64,000 bases of DNA, taken from the NCBI GenBank assembly GCA_946629635.1, contig CAMOYA010000003.1:1-64000 (forward strand), in the 5' to 3' direction. Every line of letters begins with the position of its first letter. The first letter of the stretch is position 1. Of this stretch, positions 55,828-63,705 are shown piece after piece. Origin of the DNA: an uncultured Clostridia bacterium. GTDB lineage: Bacteria > Bacillota > Clostridia > Christensenellales > Aristaeellaceae. The notes below the pieces were generated by a model. That model was given only the letters and a program-made list of their open reading frames with translations. It made no database searches and had not been told where the DNA came from. Made by a program: the position numbers and the translations under genes.

Positions 55828-55971
55828 TCATACCGGATTGTTCCAGGGCTTCCTTTCGGATCGGATGGTCTCCCGGGGATGCGCAACCGCTTCCTCCATG
55901 CAGATCCAGAAATACGCGTCCCACAGCGCTTCCTCCAGCGGATAGGAAGACGGTCCTTCAGAAAGGATCAT
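55828..55971 (-). CDS. Possible small protein (47 residues), unknown function
   Basis: An open frame overlapping the end of the glycosidase gene by 14 bases. It reads like a folded protein (SYPLEEALWDAYFWICMEEA, then RKPWNNPV) and ends before the operon terminator. The ribosome binding site is poor (GGAG 17 bases upstream), so translation would need coupling. It may equally be a remnant of a longer gene. Confidence 0.35.
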   Translation of the reverse strand: MILSEGPSSYPLEEALWDAYFWICMEEAVAHPRETIRSERKPWNNPV

Positions 55972-56896
55972 CCGGGGACGCGACCAGCTCCGACTGGCCG
56001 ATGCCCAGGATCTCCGCCGTTCTGCGCGCGCTGATCCGGCGGTTGTACTCGTTCTTGATTTCGCAGATCTGCCTGCCCATGAAGACCATCGTGCTCGTCT
56101 GCCCGCCGTCCAGATTGAAGGCCACGGTACAGTTTTTATTCATGAACAGGTCCGCCAGCCCGGCAACGGATGTACCGCTGCTGCGGTTGCTGCGGCCTTC
56201 CACCATGATCGCCCAGTAATGGCCCGGTTCCTCCATCCCGATCCCCGCGCGGGGCTGCCGGGATGTCCCGTATTTTTTCAGGCCTGCCTCATTCCGTTCC
56301 CCGTCCCGGATCATCCACGGGCCGAAGGCCAGCACATCCGATGCGCCCTTTTCCAGATACTCTTCCGGTTTCAGCTCATCGCTCCAGAAGGTTTCCATAT
56401 TCCCGTCCGGAAAAATGGCCAGCGTATCCAGGTTCGGAAATGAGCCTTTGTTCTTCGCGCTCGTTTTGGATGAAATGATCTCCCCTGCCCGGATGATGAT
56501 CCCCACCCGGGATTTCTGCTTCATCCGCAGCTGGGCATAATCGCTGTTGATGGCCAGCACGGTGCGGTTGATCCGGGTAATCTTATAGGGATACTCATCG
56601 CCCTTCCACCGGTTCTCCGGATCCGCCGGAATCATGTGCCAGAGCGTTCCGTCCCGGCTGAACACTTCCGCTTCAAACCAGGTGAGCTTCGGTTTCGCCT
56701 GGCTGTAACGGATGATCTCCACGCGAAGGGTATCGCTGCAATAGCGCCAGACCCCTTCTGCTTCGTTTTCATAGACAAACTCGCCGCTGTCCAGAAACCC
56801 TTCCGCATTCAGTTCCGGAAAATCGCCTTCCGCCATCGCGATTCCCGCCATCATGAGCGCCGCCAGGACCAGGCAGCAGGCGAGCCATCTCTTCAT
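55958..56896 (-). CDS. Secreted phosphodiester glycosidase family protein (NAGPA/DUF2233)
   Basis: 312 residues. Signal peptide (residues 1-22, ending AMA), then directly the NAGPA-type domain with CTVAFNLDGGQTSTMVF and LAFGPWMIRDGE, matching the C-terminal domain of the protein at 48353-49564 but without the peptidoglycan-binding module. It is the last clear gene after the VOC gene (18-base gap). Probably an extracellular hydrolase; substrate unknown. Confidence 0.85.
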   Translation of the reverse strand: MKRWLACCLVLAALMMAGIAMAEGDFPELNAEGFLDSGEFVYENEAEGVWRYCSDTLRVEIIRYSQAKPKLTWFEAEVFSRDGTLWHMIPADPENRWKGDEYPYKITRINRTVLAINSDYAQLRMKQKSRVGIIIRAGEIISSKTSAKNKGSFPNLDTLAIFPDGNMETFWSDELKPEEYLEKGASDVLAFGPWMIRDGERNEAGLKKYGTSRQPRAGIGMEEPGHYWAIMVEGRSNRSSGTSVAGLADLFMNKNCTVAFNLDGGQTSTMVFMGRQICEIKNEYNRRISARRTAEILGIGQSELVASPDDPF

Positions 56897-56914
56897 CTTA
56901 TGCTTCTCCTCGGA

Positions 56915-57268
56915 TCAGGGTTTTTTGACGATATGGACGGCAAATCCGCCGACTTCCTGCTTCAGGTATACGGCGTTCAGCGTTCCGTCCGGCTTATACT
57001 TGGCCGTCGTCATATCCATTTCGTATCCGCGAGATTCCAGATCCCTGACTGCCGCCGCACAGTCCGGCGTCGCCACGCCGATATGCCCCAGCCGTCCCTT
57101 GTACGGCGTCTTCATCACTTCCACCGCGCTGCCGGCAAAGTTGGAGCTGTTGCCCTCCTTGACAGGCATCCCGAACATATCCGCAAACAGCTTTGCAATC
57201 TCCAGCGCTTCCTCCGGATTGGCGCCGTTGATTCCCACATGAGCCAGTTCATACTTCACTTCAGACAT
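56915..57268 (-). CDS. VOC (glyoxalase-like) superfamily protein
   Basis: 117 residues from the ATG at 57268 (AGGAGG upstream). One VOC module: ELAHVGINGANPEEALEIAK, GNSSNFAGSAVEVMK, GRLGHIGVATPD and the ending VGGFAVHIVKK. From memory it strongly resembles the C-terminal domain joined to KDPG/KHG aldolases in some Firmicutes; here it stands alone with no aldolase nearby. Metal ligands are not obvious. Function unknown. Confidence 0.82.
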   Translation of the reverse strand: MSEVKYELAHVGINGANPEEALEIAKLFADMFGMPVKEGNSSNFAGSAVEVMKTPYKGRLGHIGVATPDCAAAVRDLESRGYEMDMTTAKYKPDGTLNAVYLKQEVGGFAVHIVKKP

Positions 57269-57321
57269 GAAAAAACCTCCTTCATTCATCATCAGAATGC
57301 GGAAAAACCGCTCCGACTGTG

Positions 57322-57350
57322 ATTATACCCAAATCCTTCGGGCGCTTCAA
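57322..57350 (-). promoter_or_regulatory. Promoter of the VOC gene
   Basis: Minus strand TTGAAG (57345-57350), 17-base spacer, TATAAT (57322-57327), overlapping the stop of the flavin reductase gene. Confidence 0.65.
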
Positions 57351-57988
57351 CCTTTTCCCGTCCGCTTCGGCGGCACGCGATAGCGCGCCATCCGCTTCCG
57401 GAACACCTCTTCCCGGGCGACCGACCAGCCGAAAAAGCCCATGACATCCCCCAGCTTCTGGTACAGCCCGTGGCTATAGGCAATCAGCCGGGCCCTCTCC
57501 AGGCGGAGCGTACCCTGCTCATCCACCAGATCCTTCCGCACACTGACGGCGATCACATCGCCCAGAAACAGGTCGTGGCTTCCCAGGGGAATCCGCTGCC
57601 GGACCCTGCAGCTGAGGCTGACCGGAACGCCATCCACCGCCGGCGCGATCTCCAGCCCCTCCGCCTTCCGGTACCGCAGGCCCGTCTCCGCCGCCTTATC
57701 CAGATCCCGCCCGCTCCGCACGCCGCAGAAGTCCACCGCGCGGCACATTTTTTCATCCACCAGGTTGACGACGAATTCACCGGAGGCGGCAATCAGCCCG
57801 TGGGAATACCGCTCCGGCCGAAGGCTGACCGAGACAACCGGCGGCTCCGAATTCACGGTGCCCGCCCATGCGGCGGTCACCATGTCTCTTCTTTCCGGAT
57901 CCTCCCGGTCCGCGCAGCTGACCAGCACGACCGGCGTCGGGTTCAGCAGCGTCGCCGGCGGAAAAGGCATATACTCTGCAGATTTCAT
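57347..57988 (-). CDS. Flavin reductase family protein (FMN-binding split barrel)
   Basis: 213 residues from the ATG at 57988 (GGAG upstream). Flavoredoxin-like: NPTPVVLVSCAD, MVTAAWAGTVNSEPPVVSVSLRP and FVVNLV are characteristic FMN-binding segments. Such proteins carry electrons or reduce flavins or small organics in anaerobes; the partner is not known. It lies 60 bases after luxS. Confidence 0.88.
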   Translation of the reverse strand: MKSAEYMPFPPATLLNPTPVVLVSCADREDPERRDMVTAAWAGTVNSEPPVVSVSLRPERYSHGLIAASGEFVVNLVDEKMCRAVDFCGVRSGRDLDKAAETGLRYRKAEGLEIAPAVDGVPVSLSCRVRQRIPLGSHDLFLGDVIAVSVRKDLVDEQGTLRLERARLIAYSHGLYQKLGDVMGFFGWSVAREEVFRKRMARYRVPPKRTGKG

Positions 57989-58048
57989 CTTCTCGCTCTC
58001 CCCGTTTCTGACCGGCCCTCCGGCCTGGCTTCCCGCGCGGCGCATGCG

Positions 58049-58573
58049 TTACGAGTCAAAGACGCGCTGCCCTTCCCCGGTCACCGGCCGTTCCGTTCCC
58101 GGGTATTCAAAGATATCGCTGTTTCCGGCGTTGGCCTCCAGGTAGGACGCGAACTCCCGGGCGTACCATTTGGCCATGGCAAGATTGTGCATCAGGTAAT
58201 GCCCGCAGTTTTCCGGCGCCGTCCCAGGCACCTCGCGTGCATCCTCCACCGCCCGGAAGGCGGCCAGCATCAGACCGTACAGCTCCTGCGGCGCGCGGCT
58301 TCCCTTGAGGATCAGATAAAAGCCCGTCAGGCATCCCATGGGGCCCCAGTAAATGACATCGTCCTTCCAGTCCGGATCATTGCGGAGATACGTGGCGATG
58401 AGATGCTCCAGCGAATGCATCGCGCCCACATCCATCACCGGTTCCCTGTTCGGCCGCTTCAGCCGGATGTCATAGGTGGTCACCGTCTCCGCCCCCAGCG
58501 TATCCGTCCTGCTGGTGTAAATACCGGGGACCATATGCATATGATCCACAGAGAAGCTCTTGATCAATTCCAT
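58049..58573 (-). CDS. luxS: S-ribosylhomocysteine lyase LuxS
   Basis: 174 residues from the ATG at 58573 (AAAGGA about 8 bases upstream). It cleaves S-ribosylhomocysteine to homocysteine and the autoinducer-2 precursor. The metal site is His53 and His57 in HSLEHLI with Cys123 in ENCGHY; the catalytic Cys81 is in GPMGCLTGFY. metK nearby supplies the SAM whose use creates the substrate, but the genes are separately transcribed. Confidence 0.95.
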   Translation of the reverse strand: MELIKSFSVDHMHMVPGIYTSRTDTLGAETVTTYDIRLKRPNREPVMDVGAMHSLEHLIATYLRNDPDWKDDVIYWGPMGCLTGFYLILKGSRAPQELYGLMLAAFRAVEDAREVPGTAPENCGHYLMHNLAMAKWYAREFASYLEANAGNSDIFEYPGTERPVTGEGQRVFDS

Positions 58574-58668
58574 GCTTTTTCCTTTCCGGGCAATGCTTCC
58601 GGGAAGCATCCCCATCCCTTTCGTTTCCCTTTATCCGAAAGACGCCTGAAATGAAGATTCCTGCGTCG

Positions 58669-58697
58669 ATTATACTTCACAAGCCTTTTGCCGTCAA
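58669..58697 (-). promoter_or_regulatory. Promoter of luxS
   Basis: Minus strand TTGACG (58692-58697), 17-base spacer, perfect TATAAT (58669-58674). Confidence 0.8.
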
Positions 58698-58753
58698 TTC
58701 GGGGCGCGGCCATGGCCGATTCCGTTTCAGCGAAATAAATCATTTCATGCCAC

Positions 58754-58783
58754 TTGCGGTTTGCGTGCCGGATGGCATATAAT
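58754..58783 (+). promoter_or_regulatory. Promoter of pduL
   Basis: TTGCGG (58754-58759), 18-base spacer, perfect TATAAT (58778-58783), 37 bases before the start codon. Confidence 0.7.
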
Positions 58784-58820
58784 AAAAGTATCTCAGCAAT
58801 GGAAGGAAGGTCTTGCTATC

Positions 58821-59393
58821 ATGGATAAGTTTATCGTTGAAACCTCCGCCCGTCACGTGCACGTGACCCAGGAAGATCTGGAAAAGCTGTTCGGCGCCGG
58901 TCATGAGCTGACCGTGAAGAGCTGGCTGTCCCAGCCCGGTCAGTTTGCCAGCGAGGAGCAGGTGGATGTCGTCGGTCCCAAGAACACGCTCAAGCGCGTC
59001 CGGATCCTCGGGCCCGTCCGCCCCGCCACCCAGATCGAGCTTTCCCTGACCGACGCCCGCACCATCGGCGTGACCGCTCCGATCCGGGAATCCGGTGATG
59101 TGGCCGGTTCCGGCGCCTGCAAGCTGGTCGGCCCCGCAGGTGAAATTGAAGTGCCGGAAGGCGTGATCGCCGCCAAGCGTCATATTCACATGACGCCCGC
59201 CGATGCGGAGAAGTATGGCGTCCAGGATAAGGATACCGTCTGCGTGAAGGTGGATACCAACGGCCGCAGCCTGATCTTCGGCGATGTGGTGGTTCGCGTG
59301 AGCGAAAAGTTCTCCCTCGCGATGCACATCGATACGGATGAATCCAATGCCGCCTGCGCGGTCAACGGCACCATGGGTGAGATCATCAAATAA
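58821..59393 (+). CDS. pduL: Phosphate propanoyltransferase/acetyltransferase PduL
   Basis: 190 residues; exchanges acyl-CoA and acyl-phosphate, often serving as the phosphotransacetylase of Clostridia that lack Pta. Two zinc-binding histidine motifs are visible, ARHVHVT near residue 11 and KRHIHMT near 118, and the family lines VGPKNTLKRVRILGP and VSEKFSLAMHID. There is no N-terminal encapsulation peptide and no microcompartment gene around, so a housekeeping role in acetate formation is likely. GGAAGG precedes the ATG. Confidence 0.93.
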   Translation: MDKFIVETSARHVHVTQEDLEKLFGAGHELTVKSWLSQPGQFASEEQVDVVGPKNTLKRVRILGPVRPATQIELSLTDARTIGVTAPIRESGDVAGSGACKLVGPAGEIEVPEGVIAAKRHIHMTPADAEKYGVQDKDTVCVKVDTNGRSLIFGDVVVRVSEKFSLAMHIDTDESNAACAVNGTMGEIIK

Positions 59394-59409
59394 TCAGCGC
59401 TTACAGAAA

Positions 59410-59440
59410 CGCTCCGGCATGCAGCATGCCGGAGCGTTTT
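59410..59440 (+). terminator. Terminator between pduL and metK
   Basis: A perfect 12-base stem (59410-59421 with 59425-59436), 3-base loop and TTTT on the plus strand. The metK stop lies 6 bases beyond, so it could serve both converging genes. Confidence 0.88.
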
Positions 59441-59445
59441 GTATC

Positions 59446-60618
59446 TTATTTTACGGCGGCCTTCAGCGCTTCCGTCATGTCCTCATGCTCCCAGGGAAGG
59501 TCGATATCCGTCCTGCCGAAATGGCCGTAGGATGCAGTCTGCCGATAGATCGGGCGGAGCAGATCCAGCCTCCGGATGATCGCCGCCGGCCGGAAATCAA
59601 ACACCTTTCTGACCGCTTCCGCAATCCTTTCCTCCGGTACGGTCGCCGTGCCGAAGGTATCCACCAGGACGGAGACGGGCTCCGCCACGCCAATGGCATA
59701 CGCGAGCTGAATCTGGCAACGGTCCGCCAGTCCCGCCGCCACGACATTCTTCGCCGCATGGCGGGCAGCATAGGCGGCGCTGCGATCCACCTTTGTCGGA
59801 TCCTTGCCGCTGAAGCAGCCGCCGCCATGGGGGGCCGAACCGCCATAGGTGTCCACGATGATCTTCCGGCCGGTCAGCCCCGTATCGCCCGCAGGGCCGC
59901 CCAGAACGAAGCGCCCGGTGGGATTGACGAAATACTTCGTATCCGCATTCAGCAGCTCCGCCGGAATGATCGGCTTCACCACATGCTCCAGGATCCCGGC
60001 GCGGATTTCTTCCTGGGTCGCGTCCGCCGCATGCTGTGCGGATACAACCACAGTGTCCACTGCCACCGGTTTTCCGTCCTCATAGACAACCGTCACCTGC
60101 GTCTTTCCGTCCGGATACAGGAAGGGAAGGATTCCCTGCTTCCGCACCTCCGCCAGCCGCCTGGCCAGCCGATGGCTCAGCGAAATCGCCAGCGGCATGC
60201 GCTCCGGCGTCTCATTGCAGGCATACCCGAACATCATTCCCTGATCGCCCGCCCCGGTATCCGCCTCCGCCTGTTCGTTCCGGGTTTCCAGCGCGTTGTC
60301 CACGCCCTGGGCGATATCCGGACTCTGATCGTGAATCGCGGTCATGACGGCACAGGTATGGCCGTTAAAGCTCTTTTCCGGGCTGTCATAGCCGATCTCC
60401 GTCACCGTTTTGCGGACAATGGCGGCGATGTCCGCGTATGTGGTCGTGGAAATCTCGCCCATCACCGTAATCATGCCCGTGGTGGCGAATGTCTCACAGG
60501 CGACCCGGGCCTTCGGATCCTTTTCCAGAATCGCGTCCAGCACCGCATCGGAAATCTGGTCACACAGTTTGTCCGGATGTCCCTCCGTCACCGATTCAGA
60601 AGTAAACAGTCTGCGCAT
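59446..60618 (-). CDS. metK: S-adenosylmethionine synthetase
   Basis: 390 residues; makes SAM from methionine and ATP. Signatures: [54 protein letters not shown] and the ending [10 protein letters not shown]. Full length for the family. Expression is controlled by the SAM-I riboswitch in its leader. Confidence 0.97.
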   Translation of the reverse strand: MRRLFTSESVTEGHPDKLCDQISDAVLDAILEKDPKARVACETFATTGMITVMGEISTTTYADIAAIVRKTVTEIGYDSPEKSFNGHTCAVMTAIHDQSPDIAQGVDNALETRNEQAEADTGAGDQGMMFGYACNETPERMPLAISLSHRLARRLAEVRKQGILPFLYPDGKTQVTVVYEDGKPVAVDTVVVSAQHAADATQEEIRAGILEHVVKPIIPAELLNADTKYFVNPTGRFVLGGPAGDTGLTGRKIIVDTYGGSAPHGGGCFSGKDPTKVDRSAAYAARHAAKNVVAAGLADRCQIQLAYAIGVAEPVSVLVDTFGTATVPEERIAEAVRKVFDFRPAAIIRRLDLLRPIYRQTASYGHFGRTDIDLPWEHEDMTEALKAAVK

Positions 60619-60659
60619 CGTTCAAAAACCTCCTTGTGCCTCCCGGCCTTCCATGGGGC

Positions 60660-60694
60660 AAAAAAACCGTCTGGCATGCACACAAGCCAGACGG
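60660..60694 (-). terminator. Riboswitch-controlled terminator of metK
   Basis: A 9-base stem CCGTCTGGC/GCCAGACGG (60667-60675 with 60686-60694) followed by seven Ts on the minus strand, 22 bases after the aptamer. It should form when SAM is bound. Confidence 0.88.
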
Positions 60695-60715
60695 ACTCAA
60701 TCGGAATTCGATTGG

Positions 60716-60830
60716 CCTTATCTGCCAGCGCTCCCTGCCGGGGTGTGCGCGCTGCGGGATTTGGCACCAAGCGAAAAGCCGGTTGCCGTGACGTCATCGG
60801 GCCCGTCCCTCGGTCACTCGTGATAAGGTT
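60716..60830 (-). ncRNA. SAM-I riboswitch (S box) aptamer
   Basis: The minus strand shows the S-box landmarks in order: CCTTATC at the 5' side of P1, GAGGGAC and GGGCCCGATGA, CGGCAACC, GTGCCAAATCCCGCAG, and the closing CAGATAAGG that pairs with the beginning. It stands between a promoter and a terminator ahead of metK, so high SAM should stop transcription. Confidence 0.96.
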
Positions 60831-60840
60831 TGCGGTATGA

Positions 60841-60869
60841 ATGATATCTGTTCTTCCGGTTCTTGTCAA
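60841..60869 (-). promoter_or_regulatory. Promoter of the metK leader
   Basis: Minus strand TTGACA (60864-60869), 17-base spacer, TATCAT (60841-60846), starting transcription just before the riboswitch. Confidence 0.85.
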
Positions 60870-60874
60870 GGCAC

Positions 60875-60904
60875 AAAAAAGGAGCCCCGATCGCGCAGGG
60901 CTCC
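60875..60904 (-). terminator. Intrinsic terminator of mscL
   Basis: A perfect 7-base stem GGAGCCC/GGGCTCC (60881-60887 with 60898-60904), 10-base loop and six Ts on the minus strand. Confidence 0.88.
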
Positions 60905-60932
60905 GAAAACGGTCAAACCGCATCCGGGATCA

Positions 60933-61325
60933 TTATTTCAGCTCGCTGGTGCAGTTGGGGCAGCGGGTCGCCTTGATGTCGATTTCGCTGCAGCAGAAGG
61001 GGCACTTCTTGGTGGTGGGAGCAGCGGGCTTTTCGGGCTTCTTCGTCGCTTCCTTCGCCTTGTTGAACGCCTTGACAATCAGGAACAGGATCAGCGCGGT
61101 GATCAGGAATTCCACGACGATCGCGCAGAAGTTGATGATGCTGCCCAGCCAGCCCACCTTGCCGCTGCCGTCGATCGCGATGCTTTCCAGGATCGGATTG
61201 AGGAAAATTTCCACAACCGCATTGACGACCTTACCAAAGGCACCGCCCAGAACGACCGCAACGGCCATATCCAGGAAATTACCCTTGATGGCAAACTCCT
61301 TGAACTCCTTCAGAAAATTCTTCAT
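60933..61325 (-). CDS. mscL: Large-conductance mechanosensitive channel MscL with zinc-ribbon tail
   Basis: 130 residues. The two pore helices are clear: FKEFAIKGNFLDMAVAVVLG and a second near residues 60-85 (FCAIVVEFLITALILFLIV). The channel opens under membrane tension to release solutes. After a Lys/Pro linker the last ~25 residues form a zinc ribbon (CPFCCSEIDIKATRCPNC) in place of the usual short cytoplasmic helix end. This combination occurs in other Clostridia. Confidence 0.94.
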   Translation of the reverse strand: MKNFLKEFKEFAIKGNFLDMAVAVVLGGAFGKVVNAVVEIFLNPILESIAIDGSGKVGWLGSIINFCAIVVEFLITALILFLIVKAFNKAKEATKKPEKPAAPTTKKCPFCCSEIDIKATRCPNCTSELK

Positions 61326-61385
61326 AACCTTTTCCTCCCCAAATCTTCCGTTTATTGTTCAGAGCCAAAGCCCATGAAACCCATT

Positions 61386-63590
61386 TTACTTCTTGTTTCC
61401 GCCAAAGAGGTTGCTGACCGCCTTGCCGATCTCCTTGGTCAGGCTGCTGACCACCTGACGGGTTGCCGTGGAAATGGCGGTATTCTTGACCCGGCCGGCC
61501 ACGGAGTCGTTCCGGCGGGCACGCTCGGCCGCTTCTTCCCGGAGCTCATCCGCCCGGGCACGGCGGGCTGCCGCTTCCGCTTCCTTGGCCTGGCGGGCGG
61601 CTTCCTTCGCAGCCTTTTCCGCTGCCTTCTGCTGCTCTTCCAGCACCTTGGGATCCACGGGTGCCTGCACCGGAACATAGGTGCCGGTGGCGGGATCATA
61701 CTGAACGGTCACCATCTGCTGAACCATCTGGCCCGTCACCGGATCCTGAACCAGCATGGGCATCTGCTGCAGCTGGGGCTGAACCTGGATCGTCGGAACC
61801 TGCTGATTCGGCTGAACCATGCCCTGCACGGCCTGAACGACCGGCTGTGCCGCCTGCTGCACCGCCTGCATCACGGGCTGGGCCGCCTGCTGCACCATCT
61901 GAGGCGCCTGCTGGACCGCCTGAACGACCGGCTGCGCCGCCTGCTGGAACATCTGAGGCGCCTGCTGCACGGCCTGCATCACCGGCTGGGCTGCCTGCTG
62001 GACCGCCTGCATGACGGGCTGAGCCGCCTGCTGCACCATCTGGGGTACCTGCTGAACCGCGTCCACCACGGGCTGGACCGCTTCCACCACAGGCTGCACC
62101 GCTTCGGCCACAGGAGACATGCCTTCGATCTGCTTCTCTTCATACTCGCCGGTTGTGGGGTTGAAAACCTTGAACGTATTCGCCATGTTCTGTTGCGCGG
62201 TGCTCACCTGCGCCGCGAGAGGGGTCGGTTGAGGAATGGTCTGCGCCATGACGGGCTGTGCGGAAAATGCCCAGGGCTGAAGCACCACCTGCGGCCGGAC
62301 TGCAGGCGCAGGGTTCAGCTGTTCATAGGCGCTGACACGATTGACAGCTTCATCGTAGACGCCCCGGTAAGGGCTGTCCTCGTTCACCCGGGCGCGTTCT
62401 TCCGCACTGATCGCGCCCATATGACTCTGCGGGGGAAGAATGGTCGCCCGCTCGACCACGCCCGGAGCGCCATGCTCATCCAGGAAGGATACCAGTGCCT
62501 CCCCGGTCTTCAGGGTTGTGATGGCTTCCTCTGTATCAAAGGACGGATTCGTCCGGAACGTCTGCGCGGCAACCTTGACCGCTTTCTGATCCAGCGGTGT
62601 ATAGGCCCGGAGCGCGTGCTGAATGCGGTTGCCCAGCTGGCCCAGGATCGTCATGGGAATATCCGCCGGGCTCTGGGTAATGAAATATACGCCGACGCCC
62701 TTGGAGCGGATCAGGCGTACGACCTGCTCCACCTTTTCCATCAGCGCCCGCGTGCAGTTATTGAACAGCAGGTGCGCTTCATCGAAGAAGAAGACGATCA
62801 GCGGCTTTTCCGCATCGCCCCTTTCCGGCAGCAGGTCATACAGCGCGGAAAGCATCCACAGCAGGAAGGTGGAATACATGGTCGGGTTATTGAAGAGCCG
62901 GTCCGCCGCCAGAATGTTGATATATCCTCTGCCGTTCTCATCGCAGGTCAGCCAGTTGCCGATATTGATCTCCGGCATGCCGAAGAAGGTGTTCCCTCCC
63001 TGATCCTCCAGAACGGCCACCGCCCGCTGAATCGCCCCGACGCTGGCAGAGGAAACATTGCCGTAATTCAGCGTAAGCTCCTTCGCGTGCTCACCGATAT
63101 GAACCAGCATCGCCTTGAGGTCCTGCAGATCATCCAGCGGATACCCCCGGTCATGCGCCACGCGGAAGAGAATGTTCATCACGCCGCTCTGCGTCTCATT
63201 CAGGCCGAGCATGCGGCTCAAAAGCAGCGGACCCATCCGCTCCACCGTGGTACGCACCGGCATTCCCTGCTCGCCGTATACATCCCAGAACATGGTCGGA
63301 TAGCTCTGATACACAAAGGCATCCGCATCCACCCCGCAGCCGAGCAGGCGCCTGTCCAGAGACTCGGATCTCTGCCCGGGCTGCACCATACCGCTCAGGT
63401 CGCTTTTCACATCGCTCAGGAAAACGGGAACGCCCATGTCGGAAAAGCTTTCCGCCAGGACCTTCAGGGAGACCGTTTTCCCCGTCCCCGTCGCTCCGGC
63501 GATCAGCCCATGCCGGTTCGCCATGGAAGGCAGCAGATATACCGGACCGTTTTCGGATGTACCGACCCAGATTTTTCCATCGTGAAGCAT
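61386..63590 (-). CDS. HerA-like ATPase (DUF853) with C-terminal helical repeats
   Basis: 734 residues. The first ~420 match the DUF853/HerA-FtsK-type ATPase family: Walker A GATGTGKT near residue 33, Walker B VFFFDEAHLLF near 255, and FITQSPADIPM. Family members usually have about 500 residues. Here residues ~495-590 are built of Gln/Ala/Val/Met repeats (AVQQAAQPVMQ and the longer QAPQMVQ plus the same unit). A charged Ala/Glu/Arg helix and a basic end (NLFGGNKK) follow. GGAGG precedes the ATG. The cellular role is unknown; DNA translocation is inferred from the family. Confidence 0.88.
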   Translation of the reverse strand: MLHDGKIWVGTSENGPVYLLPSMANRHGLIAGATGTGKTVSLKVLAESFSDMGVPVFLSDVKSDLSGMVQPGQRSESLDRRLLGCGVDADAFVYQSYPTMFWDVYGEQGMPVRTTVERMGPLLLSRMLGLNETQSGVMNILFRVAHDRGYPLDDLQDLKAMLVHIGEHAKELTLNYGNVSSASVGAIQRAVAVLEDQGGNTFFGMPEINIGNWLTCDENGRGYINILAADRLFNNPTMYSTFLLWMLSALYDLLPERGDAEKPLIVFFFDEAHLLFNNCTRALMEKVEQVVRLIRSKGVGVYFITQSPADIPMTILGQLGNRIQHALRAYTPLDQKAVKVAAQTFRTNPSFDTEEAITTLKTGEALVSFLDEHGAPGVVERATILPPQSHMGAISAEERARVNEDSPYRGVYDEAVNRVSAYEQLNPAPAVRPQVVLQPWAFSAQPVMAQTIPQPTPLAAQVSTAQQNMANTFKVFNPTTGEYEEKQIEGMSPVAEAVQPVVEAVQPVVDAVQQVPQMVQQAAQPVMQAVQQAAQPVMQAVQQAPQMFQQAAQPVVQAVQQAPQMVQQAAQPVMQAVQQAAQPVVQAVQGMVQPNQQVPTIQVQPQLQQMPMLVQDPVTGQMVQQMVTVQYDPATGTYVPVQAPVDPKVLEEQQKAAEKAAKEAARQAKEAEAAARRARADELREEAAERARRNDSVAGRVKNTAISTATRQVVSSLTKEIGKAVSNLFGGNKK

Positions 63591-63630
63591 CTGCTTTCCT
63601 CCACTTATCTATGTCTTTCCAATCTTCTTT

Positions 63631-63659
63631 ATTTTACACGCTTGCCCTTTGTCCGTCAA
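63631..63659 (-). promoter_or_regulatory. Promoter of the HerA-like gene
   Basis: Minus strand TTGACG (63654-63659), 17-base spacer, TAAAAT (63631-63636). Confidence 0.75.
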
Positions 63660-63705
63660 GGTTTGCGCGGGCTCTTTGCTCAAAAAACAGCGCGGATACA
63701 GGCGC

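Larger units (their letters stand above)
55458..55957. other. Intergenic region between importer and glycosidase gene
   Basis: This 500-base gap holds the importer promoter (55567-55595), upstream dyads (55643-55667), a terminator facing the other operon (55732-55758) and most of a 47-codon open frame. The rest, including an AT-rich stretch around 55600-55730, shows nothing else I can name. Confidence 0.6.
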
